Below, piece after piece: positions 1 through 5,135 of a DNA stretch of 5,135 nucleotides. Position 1 is the stretch's first letter. Every line of letters starts with the position of its first letter. Under the pieces are notes generated by a model that worked only from the letters and a program-made list of their open reading frames with translations, ran no database searches and was not told the origin of the DNA. Source of the DNA: Megamonas sp. UBA1792 (lineage in GTDB: Bacteria > Bacillota_C > Negativicutes > Selenomonadales > Selenomonadaceae); the NCBI GenBank assembly GCA_002315155.1, contig DCFY01000106.1:2270-7404 (forward strand). The letters run 5' to 3'. The translations under genes and the position numbers were made by a program.

Positions 1-1318
1 TGCTCAGATTAATTTCCTGCGTAAAATTCCTAACCCCTTCATACCCCCCAAGTGCATGCTTGCGCTCATGATTGTGATCGCAAAAGGCAATGCCCAGCTT
101 ATATGCCAGCGGACGTTCCTTGACCCCGCCTACAAGAATATCAGCATGTTGCTCCTGCATGAAGCGCTCAAGCTCTGCCGGATTCGCATCATCGAGAATG
201 ACAGTATCCTCAGCGACAAGGCTTCGAATCACTGCATAGTCTTCCTGCTTACCTGTCTGCGTGCCGACAACAACCGTTCGAATACCCATTTCATTGAACT
301 GACGGATAAGTGATATTGCCTTAAACCCACCCCCCACATAGATGGCTGCCCGCCGCCCTTCAAGATGTGGACGATACTTTTTGAGAAAGAGCTCTGCCTT
401 GCCACTCTCGCTTGACGTAAATTCTTCCGTCAGACGGATTGTTTCTGCATCGCCAATTGCATAGGCAACTCGCAGCAGTGAGTTTGTCGTGTCTTCAACA
501 CCAAAAAAACTGACTTTCAAAAACGGAATGCCAAATTCTTCTTCCATCTCATTGGCTAAATAAGCACTGGAGCCCGCACATTGAACAATGTTTAGTGCTG
601 CAGTCGGCGCTTTGATCAAGGTATCGTAGGATGCGTCTCCAGTAAAGGTTGATATAACCTCGATACCAATATGCTTGAAATAATTTTGAATAATCCACAT
701 TTCACCAGCAAGATTAAAATCGCCAAGAATATTAATGCCCTGCCGCTTTGTTTTATCCACTTGCCCGGCATGTGGTCGTATCAGCTGCATTAGTGCGTTA
801 CACGCCATCTTATATCCCAGCGTCTTTGTTCCGGAAAATCCCGGAGCTTTTACGGCAATTACGCGTATGCCATACTTTTCCTCTGCCTCACGGCAGACCG
901 CCTCAACATCATCGCCAATGACACCGACAATGCATGTCGCATAAACAAAGATAAGTCGTGGTGACTCCTGCTGCACGATTTCATCAATTGCCGCCGTCAG
1001 CTTTTTAGCACCGCCAAAAATAACATCACGCTCTCTAAGGTCCGTGGAAAAGCTATTGCGAAAAATGGTGCTGCCACTTGTGAGACTGCCGCGGATATCC
1101 CATGTATAGCTGGCACAGCCAATAGGTCCGTGAACAATATGATATGCATCTGTGATTGGATTCAGTACAACACGGGCCCCACAGTATACACAGGCACGCT
1201 GGCTTACCGAACCGGATACGCTGGCTTTCTCACAGCTTATACCGCTGCCATCACCGGAACAACAAAAGTCTTTTGTCAAAATTGATTTTTTTCTTTCTTC
1301 CAGTACTTCGGTTCCCAT
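1..1318 (-). CDS. nifE: NifE, FeMo-cofactor scaffold protein alpha-like chain (3' end cut by window edge)
   Basis: NifE joins NifN in the cytoplasmic NifEN complex, which receives the NifB-made precursor cluster and matures it with Mo and homocitrate before transfer to NifDK. It is paralogous to NifD. The frame is open for 439 residues from the ATG at 1318 and runs off the window; the family's usual length implies only some 10-25 residues are missing. Cluster-related cysteines are C43 (SQRACVYCGA), C68 (HGPIGC) and C129 (ATCIVGVIGDD), the counterparts of the NifD P-cluster-type positions, and C247 (IVQCAGS), aligned with the NifD cofactor cysteine. The segment CDHNHERKHALGGYEG (413-428) is diagnostic of NifE: N416 stands where NifD has its cofactor ligand histidine. 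An N-terminal segment with C19, C20 and C29 precedes the core. It is separated from nifK by a hairpin and possible promoter, unlike the tightly joined upstream genes. Confidence 0.96.
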   Translation of the reverse strand, partial: MGTEVLEERKKSILTKDFCCSGDGSGISCEKASVSGSVSQRACVYCGARVVLNPITDAYHIVHGPIGCASYTWDIRGSLTSGSTIFRNSFSTDLRERDVIFGGAKKLTAAIDEIVQQESPRLIFVYATCIVGVIGDDVEAVCREAEEKYGIRVIAVKAPGFSGTKTLGYKMACNALMQLIRPHAGQVDKTKRQGINILGDFNLAGEMWIIQNYFKHIGIEVISTFTGDASYDTLIKAPTAALNIVQCAGSSAYLANEMEEEFGIPFLKVSFFGVEDTTNSLLRVAYAIGDAETIRLTEEFTSSESGKAELFLKKYRPHLEGRRAAIYVGGGFKAISLIRQFNEMGIRTVVVGTQTGKQEDYAVIRSLVAEDTVILDDANPAELERFMQEQHADILVGGVKERPLAYKLGIAFCDHNHERKHALGGYEGVRNFTQEINLS

Positions 1319-1324
1319 GTTTAT

Positions 1325-1330
1325 CCCTCT
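1325..1330 (-). promoter_or_regulatory. Ribosome-binding site of nifE
   Basis: The minus strand reads AGAGGG six bases before the ATG at 1318. It is a moderate Shine-Dalgarno match, weaker than those of nifI2 and nifD, and lies immediately after the T-run of the hairpin. It supports the chosen nifE start. Confidence 0.65.
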
Positions 1331-1340
1331 TTTCTCACAC

Positions 1341-1388
1341 AAAAAAGGCAGGAATAACAAATGGTATACACCATTGTATTCCTGCCTT
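1341..1388 (-). terminator. Rho-independent terminator-like hairpin between nifK and nifE
   Basis: On the minus strand the arms AAGGCAGGAATA (1388-1377) and TATTCCTGCCTT (1356-1345) pair perfectly over 12 bp. The stem continues inward through ACAATGG-type pairs with two single-base bulges to a six-base loop near 1370-1365. The second arm runs into six T residues (1346-1341), the classic intrinsic terminator form. Its 3' end is only about 11 nt before the nifE ribosome-binding site. It probably lowers read-through from nifDK into nifE, or stabilises the nifDK mRNA 3' end. A weaker T run (ATTTTT) on the other side means it could also act on the plus strand, although no plus-strand gene is seen. 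Confidence 0.8.
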
Positions 1389-1403
1389 CGATTTTTAGTA
1401 ATA

Positions 1404-1424
1404 ATTGTAATGTGTTTATACAAT
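1404..1424. repeat. Short imperfect inverted repeat, possible operator
   Basis: On the plus strand, ATTGTAA (1404-1410) and TTATACAAT (1416-1424) are inverted copies apart from a two-base difference. The repeat ends just downstream of the candidate -10 box, over the expected transcription start, where a repressor site could lie. The region is AT-rich and the arms are short, so this may be chance. It does not match a regulator motif I recognise with the correct spacing. Confidence 0.25.
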
Positions 1425-1425
1425 C

Positions 1426-1453
1426 ATTATACCGTGTTTTTTTCATTATGCAA
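1426..1453 (-). promoter_or_regulatory. Candidate sigma-A-type promoter upstream of nifE
   Basis: In the minus-strand gap after nifK there is a perfect TATAAT (1431-1426) preceded at 16 bp by TTGCAT (1453-1448), which matches the TTGACA consensus at only three of six positions. There is no TGn extension. Transcription would begin near 1419 and cross the hairpin at 1388-1345 before reaching nifE. The AT-rich surroundings mean a chance match is possible. Confidence 0.35.
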
Positions 1454-1460
1454 GTTAAAT

Positions 1461-2828
1461 TTACATAACAAGCTCAAAATCTTCATCCTTCGCGTCACGA
1501 TCACGACGATCCATTAACGCATTGCAGATAAGTTCCAAAAGACGCATTGCTCCGCGATAGCCGACAAGCGGCATATAGGAATGTACGTAGCGGTCAAGTA
1601 TCGGGAACCCGGCACGTACAAGTGGAATATCCTCAGCACGGGCAATATACTTACCATGCGTTGTCCCAATCATGAGATCAACCTTGTCGTTCTTGATCCA
1701 CTGGTGCAGTTCAAACAAATCCCCATTAGCCTTGACCTTACAGCCTTCAACTCCAAACTTATCCAGCAGTGCCTGTCCTTTTTTGACAAACTCTTCATTT
1801 GGTGTACCCGTCAGAAGATATTTCGGTACCATACCCATTTCCAACACAAGCGAAGCAAGTCCAAGTACCGTATCCGGATCACCATAGATAGCAACCGTCT
1901 TCTTATCGAAGTTTGGATGCGCATCAAGTATAACATCAACGAGTTGGCCTCTTTCGTCCTCAAGCGCCGTTGGTACTTCTGTTTTCGCGAAATGGGAAAG
2001 CGCCATAACATATTTATCGGTCGCCTCAATACCAATCGGCAGCGGCAGACTATCAAAATCAACATCGCACTTTGATTTGAGTGTAATTGCCGGTGGTGCA
2101 CAAGTCAGTTCACCCAGAGCCAATACTTTTTCGCAGCTGCCAAGCGCAACAATTTCTTCAATCTTTGTGCCGCCTTTCGGATACATTTCATAGTGACCCT
2201 TGATTGGCGCATCAAGTACACCACTCGTATCTGGGAACATGATGTAGTCCGTTTTCATAAGACCGGCAATGCGCTTCATTTCACGCATATCTCCTGGATT
2301 TACAAATCCGGGGAAGATACCAATCTTACCATTTTTAACTGCATCCGCTTTTGACAGATACTTGATAAAACCGGACATCATATTACCAAAACCAGTAACA
2401 TGTGAACCCGAGTAACTTGGTGTATTTGTATGAACAACAATCTTACCTTCAGGCACGTTTTCCAGCTGTTGGATATAGCTGTTCAAATCATCGCCGATGG
2501 TTTCACTAAGACAAGTCGTGTGCACGGCAATGATATCCGGATCATAGATATCGAAGATATTCTTTACCGCTTTTTTGAGATTGCTGCCACCGCCAAATAC
2601 ACAGGCACCTTCCGTAAAAGAACTTGTTGTGGCAATTGCCGGTTCTTTGAAGTGACGCGCAAGGAACGTACGATGATAGGAGCAGCAGCCCTGTGAGCCA
2701 TGGCTGTGCGGCATACAGCGGTGCACACCAAGCGCAGCATACATGGCACCAACCGGCTGGCATGTTTTACATGGATTTACACGAAGCGCTTTACGCTCGC
2801 TGACTTCTTTTGGTGTTGCATCAAGCAT
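1461..2828 (-). CDS. nifK: NifK, nitrogenase MoFe protein beta chain (short-N-terminus type)
   Basis: Beta subunit of dinitrogenase, 455 residues, which pairs with NifD and shares the P-cluster that passes electrons from NifH to FeMo-cofactor. P-cluster ligands are C23 (KTCQPVGA), C48 (GSQGCC) and C106 (TTCLSETIGDD). Each lies exactly 47 residues before its Azotobacter counterpart (Cys70, 95, 153), showing that the N-terminal extension is absent, as in C. pasteurianum NifK. S138 in NTPSYSGSHVTG corresponds to beta-Ser188, the redox-dependent P-cluster ligand. Other family segments are MPHSHGSQG (39-47), FPDTSGVLD (198-206), the GDPD motif (316-319), HQWIKN (375-380) and GFPILDRY (407-414). 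The start at 2828 gives MLDATPKE, the usual clostridial N-terminus, and has a good ribosome-binding site. It overlaps nifD by 8 nt, so the two chains are probably translationally coupled and made in equal amounts. A 142-nt gap follows before nifE. Confidence 0.98.
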   Translation of the reverse strand: MLDATPKEVSERKALRVNPCKTCQPVGAMYAALGVHRCMPHSHGSQGCCSYHRTFLARHFKEPAIATTSSFTEGACVFGGGSNLKKAVKNIFDIYDPDIIAVHTTCLSETIGDDLNSYIQQLENVPEGKIVVHTNTPSYSGSHVTGFGNMMSGFIKYLSKADAVKNGKIGIFPGFVNPGDMREMKRIAGLMKTDYIMFPDTSGVLDAPIKGHYEMYPKGGTKIEEIVALGSCEKVLALGELTCAPPAITLKSKCDVDFDSLPLPIGIEATDKYVMALSHFAKTEVPTALEDERGQLVDVILDAHPNFDKKTVAIYGDPDTVLGLASLVLEMGMVPKYLLTGTPNEEFVKKGQALLDKFGVEGCKVKANGDLFELHQWIKNDKVDLMIGTTHGKYIARAEDIPLVRAGFPILDRYVHSYMPLVGYRGAMRLLELICNALMDRRDRDAKDEDFELVM

Positions 2829-4434
2829 TTTGTTCACCCCCTGCAATCGCTTCTACACCGATTCTGCCTTCCAGCGTCGGCTTGCTGTACCACGGCGGCG
2901 TAATGTAGTTCCACGCCGGCGTGAAAATACTCATATACGTATCACGCGCAAAATTAATTGCACCTTTGAAACAGGCATAAGGTCCGCTGTAATCATACGA
3001 ATGCATCTGACGGGAAGGCGTTCCCGATTTTTGTACCATATATTTATCCTTGATACCGGAATAAAAGATATCGGGTTTAAATAGCTCAAGAAGTTTTTCG
3101 GTTTCATAGTGATTGAAATCATCAATTGTGATCGTACCGTCACCCATATCCTTAAACATACCGGCATAGTATTCCAGATCCGTTTTTTCTTTCAGAGCAT
3201 CAAAATGTTCCTTGTCGATGGATAGATGATAGTAGCGATTATCCGGTTCTACTGTGAGCTGTTCAATATTCTTCGTATCAGCATCAAGCTTGATGTCCGG
3301 TATAACCTCACGCCCTTCATAATCATCGCGATGGGCAAACTCATAGCCCGCGATAAGTGTCTTCATACCAAAGTCTGCTAAAAGATTCTGGTAGTGATGT
3401 GAACGTGAACCGCCAACAAAAATCCCAGCTGTTTTTCCTGTAAGTTTTTCACGATAGTACGCTCTGTCTTCTTCAATTTCTTCAAGCTCAGAAGCAATAA
3501 CTTCTTCTGTACGTGCATTTATGCCCGGATCATTGAAATATGCAGCAACTTCTCTCAAGGAACGAATCGTTTCATCAATACCGATAAAGTTAATCTTTAT
3601 CCAATCAATATTATATTTTGTCTTCATCATTTCAGCAATATAGCTGATCGAACGATGACACTGCAGGAGATTCAGATTTGCTACATGCGCATTCTTTATC
3701 TTTTCATAGCTGCCGTCACCTGTAAATACCGAAATAACTTCATAGCCAATGAGCTTCAAAAGGCGCTCGCTTTCCCAACCGTCACCACCGATATTATATT
3801 CACCAAGAATATTGATGGCAAACTTCTTGTCCGGCTTGGCATTACCGCTGCCGATGATGTGCTTCATCAAACCGTTATTCGCGATATGATGTCCGGCAGA
3901 CTGGCTGACACCTTTATAGCCCTCGCAGCTATAAGCTACACATTTGACTTTATAGGTTTCTTCCGCCCATTTTGCAACAGCACTGGTATCATCGCCAATA
4001 AGACCCACCGGACATGTTGAACAGATCATGATACATTCCGGATGAAAGATCTCCACGATTTCCTTGATGGCCTGCTTGAGCTTTTTTTCTCCCCCAAAAA
4101 CGATATCCGGTTCCTGCATATCTGTTGAGAAACAATACTGCATGAAGTTGCGTCCATCCTCTGCTCTTCCCTTGTTTCTTCTTGTACCCCAGCTATAGTA
4201 ACCGCAGCCGATCGGTCCATGCGTCAACACAACAACATCGTGCAACGGCCCCAGAACGACGCCCTTACAACCAGCATAGCAGCAGCCGCGGTTGACCATA
4301 AGTCCTGGAACAGAGCGGCTGTTGGCTGCAATCTGCTTTGGCATACCACTGTCATCCAGTTCTACAATATGATCTTTTCTATTTTTAAATACTCTTGCCG
4401 AGTATTTGTCGAGTATTTTCTCGCGTTCGTTCAT
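2821..4434 (-). CDS. nifD: NifD, nitrogenase MoFe protein alpha chain (C. pasteurianum type)
   Basis: Alpha subunit of dinitrogenase, 537 residues, which with NifK reduces N2 to ammonia using electrons from NifH. P-cluster ligands are C51 (RGCCYAGC), C77 (HGPIGC) and C141 (STCPVGLIGDD), equivalent to Azotobacter alpha-Cys62, 88 and 154. FeMo-cofactor ligands are C259 (LLQCHRS) and H478 (QMHSYDYSGPY), equivalent to Cys275 and His442. V59, R85, Q178, H182 and K462 match the active-site and homocitrate-pocket residues Val70, Arg96, Gln191, His195 and Lys426. Compared with Azotobacter there are about 52 extra residues, near 373-425, between FAHRDDY and KDMGDGT; this insertion is the hallmark of the C. 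pasteurianum MoFe protein. The gene follows nifI2 by 11 nt and its last 8 nt overlap nifK. No anfG/vnfG-like delta gene separates it from nifK, so it belongs to the molybdenum enzyme. Odd local residues are C52, where Ala is usual, and C488. Confidence 0.98.
   Translation of the reverse strand: MNEREKILDKYSARVFKNRKDHIVELDDSGMPKQIAANSRSVPGLMVNRGCCYAGCKGVVLGPLHDVVVLTHGPIGCGYYSWGTRRNKGRAEDGRNFMQYCFSTDMQEPDIVFGGEKKLKQAIKEIVEIFHPECIMICSTCPVGLIGDDTSAVAKWAEETYKVKCVAYSCEGYKGVSQSAGHHIANNGLMKHIIGSGNAKPDKKFAINILGEYNIGGDGWESERLLKLIGYEVISVFTGDGSYEKIKNAHVANLNLLQCHRSISYIAEMMKTKYNIDWIKINFIGIDETIRSLREVAAYFNDPGINARTEEVIASELEEIEEDRAYYREKLTGKTAGIFVGGSRSHHYQNLLADFGMKTLIAGYEFAHRDDYEGREVIPDIKLDADTKNIEQLTVEPDNRYYHLSIDKEHFDALKEKTDLEYYAGMFKDMGDGTITIDDFNHYETEKLLELFKPDIFYSGIKDKYMVQKSGTPSRQMHSYDYSGPYACFKGAINFARDTYMSIFTPAWNYITPPWYSKPTLEGRIGVEAIAGGEQNA
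2835..2842 (-). promoter_or_regulatory. Ribosome-binding site of nifK, inside the end of nifD
   Basis: The minus strand reads AGGGGGTG six bases before the ATG at 2828, within the last codons of nifD. It decides the nifK start: an upstream in-frame TTG at 2846 would have its codons run through this site and would add six residues unlike the family. Confidence 0.8.
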
Positions 4435-4441
4435 ATAGCTT

Positions 4442-4447
4442 CCTCCT
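4442..4447 (-). promoter_or_regulatory. Ribosome-binding site of nifD
   Basis: The minus strand has a perfect AGGAGG seven bases before the nifD ATG at 4434. The site overlaps the nifI2 stop codon (TAGGAGG), the same arrangement as at the nifI1-nifI2 junction. Confidence 0.85.
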
Positions 4448-4838
4448 AACCGTCAATTTCCTTGTCGCGCTTTTCACCTGTACGAATATTGTAGCCCTCA
4501 CCGATCGGCATAACGAATACTCTGCCGTCACCGGGATTTCCTGTCTGATTCACTTCAATGATTTTCTTAACTGCATACCCGACCTGCTCATCATCAACAA
4601 TAAGTGAAAAGGAACGGCGTGGCACAAGCCGCGCCCCTTCCGATAAATGCTCACCGATCTCATCCGCTGGCAGTTCTCCGGCATTTTCCATAATGACATG
4701 GATTGCTTCCGCTGCCAGTGTTTTTTTGCCCCGCCCCACAGCCTTTGAGCACGTAAAAGACGGATAGCCAGCTTCAGCCAGAGCATTCTTAGTCGGATTT
4801 ACCATATTGAGTCGTATAAACGCCATAATCTCTTTCAT
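4446..4838 (-). CDS. nifI2: NifI2, PII-family nitrogenase regulator
   Basis: Second PII-like protein of the nitrogenase switch-off pair, 130 residues. NifI1 and NifI2 are known to form hetero-oligomers that sense 2-oxoglutarate and ATP/ADP and block the MoFe protein when fixed nitrogen is available; that role here is inferred from family and position. The N-terminus MKEIMAFIRL is the first PII beta strand, followed by AGYPSFTC (23-30) and AVGRGKKT (33-40), which opens a long T-loop (about 36-75) characteristic of NifI2 and longer than in GlnB. The loop ends in EGARLVPRRSFSLIVDD (67-83). The B-loop is TGNPGDGRVFVMPI (99-112), then YNIRTGEK (116-123). The start is chosen at 4838 because it gives the canonical N-terminus and has a strong ribosome-binding site seven bases upstream. 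An open frame extends farther upstream, but only as overlap with nifI1. It ends 11 nt before nifD. Confidence 0.96.
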   Translation of the reverse strand: MKEIMAFIRLNMVNPTKNALAEAGYPSFTCSKAVGRGKKTLAAEAIHVIMENAGELPADEIGEHLSEGARLVPRRSFSLIVDDEQVGYAVKKIIEVNQTGNPGDGRVFVMPIGEGYNIRTGEKRDKEIDG

Positions 4839-4845
4839 TTGTAAA

Positions 4846-4853
4846 CCCCTCCT
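4846..4853 (-). promoter_or_regulatory. Ribosome-binding site of nifI2
   Basis: The minus strand reads AGGAGGGG seven bases before the ATG at 4838. Its first two bases overlap the TAG stop codon of nifI1 (TAGGAGG), so ribosomes ending nifI1 finish on the nifI2 Shine-Dalgarno. This site fixes the nifI2 start at 4838; longer in-frame starts upstream would run through nifI1. Confidence 0.85.
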
Positions 4854-5135
4854 ATAATCCGGCTTTACCTGAGCTGATCGTGTATGCTTCTTCAACTGGT
4901 GTAATAAAGATACGACCATCACCGAAGTTTCCATTTTCACCTGTCTTAGCATTTTTCATGATAATCTTAACAATATCATCTTTGTCCTTGTCCTCTGCAA
5001 TAATAATGAGTAGTTCCTTTTGCAGCTCATCATAGTGTACTTCACCAACAACAATTCCTTTTTGCCGGCCACGGCCGTATACTTCTTCTTTCGTCACACC
5101 AACATAGCCGGCATCTAAAAGCTCCGATAACACCG
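4852..5135 (-). CDS. nifI1: NifI1, PII-family nitrogenase regulator (5' end cut by window edge)
   Basis: PII (GlnB-like) signalling protein of the NifI1 subfamily, a cytoplasmic regulator that, with NifI2, is known in methanogens and other anaerobes to inhibit nitrogenase by binding the MoFe protein in response to 2-oxoglutarate and adenine nucleotides. About 93 residues are visible and run in frame off the window edge; some 12-14 N-terminal residues (the first beta strand, usually MxxIRAIIRP-like) are missing. The GTG at 5133 is an internal valine codon, not the start. Visible parts, numbered from that valine: DAGYVGVTK (7-15), the start of the T-loop at YGRGRQKGI (19-27), the GEVHYDEL segment (30-37), and the B-loop with C-terminus TGENGNFGDGRIFITPVEEA (64-83) followed by YTISSG. 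The ending in SSGKAGL is typical of NifI1. It stops 13 nt before nifI2, and its TAG stop is part of the nifI2 ribosome-binding site. Confidence 0.95.
   Translation of the reverse strand, partial: VLSELLDAGYVGVTKEEVYGRGRQKGIVVGEVHYDELQKELLIIIAEDKDKDDIVKIIMKNAKTGENGNFGDGRIFITPVEEAYTISSGKAGL

Noticed and set aside
1405..1423. Rex-like TTGT-N-ACAA site in the nifK-nifE gap
   Set aside because: The half-sites are separated by 11 bases rather than the 10 expected, and the inner bases do not fit, so a named regulator cannot be assigned.
1152..1517. Plus-strand open frame spanning the nifK-nifE gap
   Set aside because: It overlaps the ends of both nifE and nifK antisense and runs through the hairpin; nothing suggests a protein.
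1581..2075. 164-codon open frame on the plus strand
   Set aside because: It lies entirely antisense to the unmistakable nifK, has no convincing ribosome-binding site, and its translation resembles no family I know.
2829..2846. TTG at 2846 as an alternative start of nifK
   Set aside because: It would translate the Shine-Dalgarno sequence itself and add six residues ahead of the family N-terminus MLDATPKE.
3655..4020. 121-codon open frame on the plus strand
   Set aside because: It is antisense to conserved nifD coding sequence, so it is a shadow of that gene.
2821..4434. Alternative nitrogenase (AnfD or VnfD) instead of NifD
   Set aside because: No small delta-subunit gene lies between the D and K genes, which overlap by 8 nt, and the 52-residue insertion with short NifK matches the Mo-type clostridial enzyme.
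4839..4952. Upstream start at 4952 for nifI2
   Set aside because: The extra 38 residues lie out of frame over the end of nifI1; the ATG at 4838 has AGGAGGGG at proper spacing and the canonical PII N-terminus.

Overview
The window is a piece of a molybdenum-nitrogenase (nif) operon. All five genes lie on the minus strand, so transcription runs from the high-coordinate end to the low-coordinate end. In transcription order they are nifI1 (5' end outside the window), nifI2, nifD, nifK and nifE (last few codons outside the window). No gene on the plus strand can be supported.

The organism looks like an anaerobic Firmicute of the Clostridia/Negativicutes kind. The reasons are moderate-to-low GC content, strong Shine-Dalgarno sequences (AGGAGG type) before most genes, a PII-like nifI1-nifI2 pair next to nifDK, and a MoFe protein of the Clostridium pasteurianum type. 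In that type NifD carries an insertion of about 50 residues and NifK lacks the roughly 47-residue N-terminal extension of the Azotobacter protein. The species cannot be fixed from the window alone.

Layout: 5135-4852 nifI1 (partial); 13-nt gap; 4838-4446 nifI2; 11-nt gap; 4434-2821 nifD; 8-nt overlap; 2828-1461 nifK; a 142-nt gap holding a candidate promoter and a strong terminator-like hairpin; 1318-1 nifE (partial). The first four genes are packed tightly and each ribosome-binding site sits in or against the preceding stop codon, which suggests translational coupling. The nifK-nifE gap is the only non-coding stretch of any size.

NifD and NifK form the alpha2beta2 MoFe protein with the P-cluster and FeMo-cofactor; all ligand residues are present. 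NifE is half of the NifEN scaffold on which the cofactor precursor is matured. NifI1 and NifI2 are PII-family proteins known in other anaerobes to switch nitrogenase activity off by binding the MoFe protein when nitrogen is plentiful. By analogy nifH would lie just upstream and nifN/nifB downstream, but neither is visible here. This is a recognisable, intact nif locus rather than a new system. The most notable non-coding feature is the hairpin and possible internal promoter between nifK and nifE.
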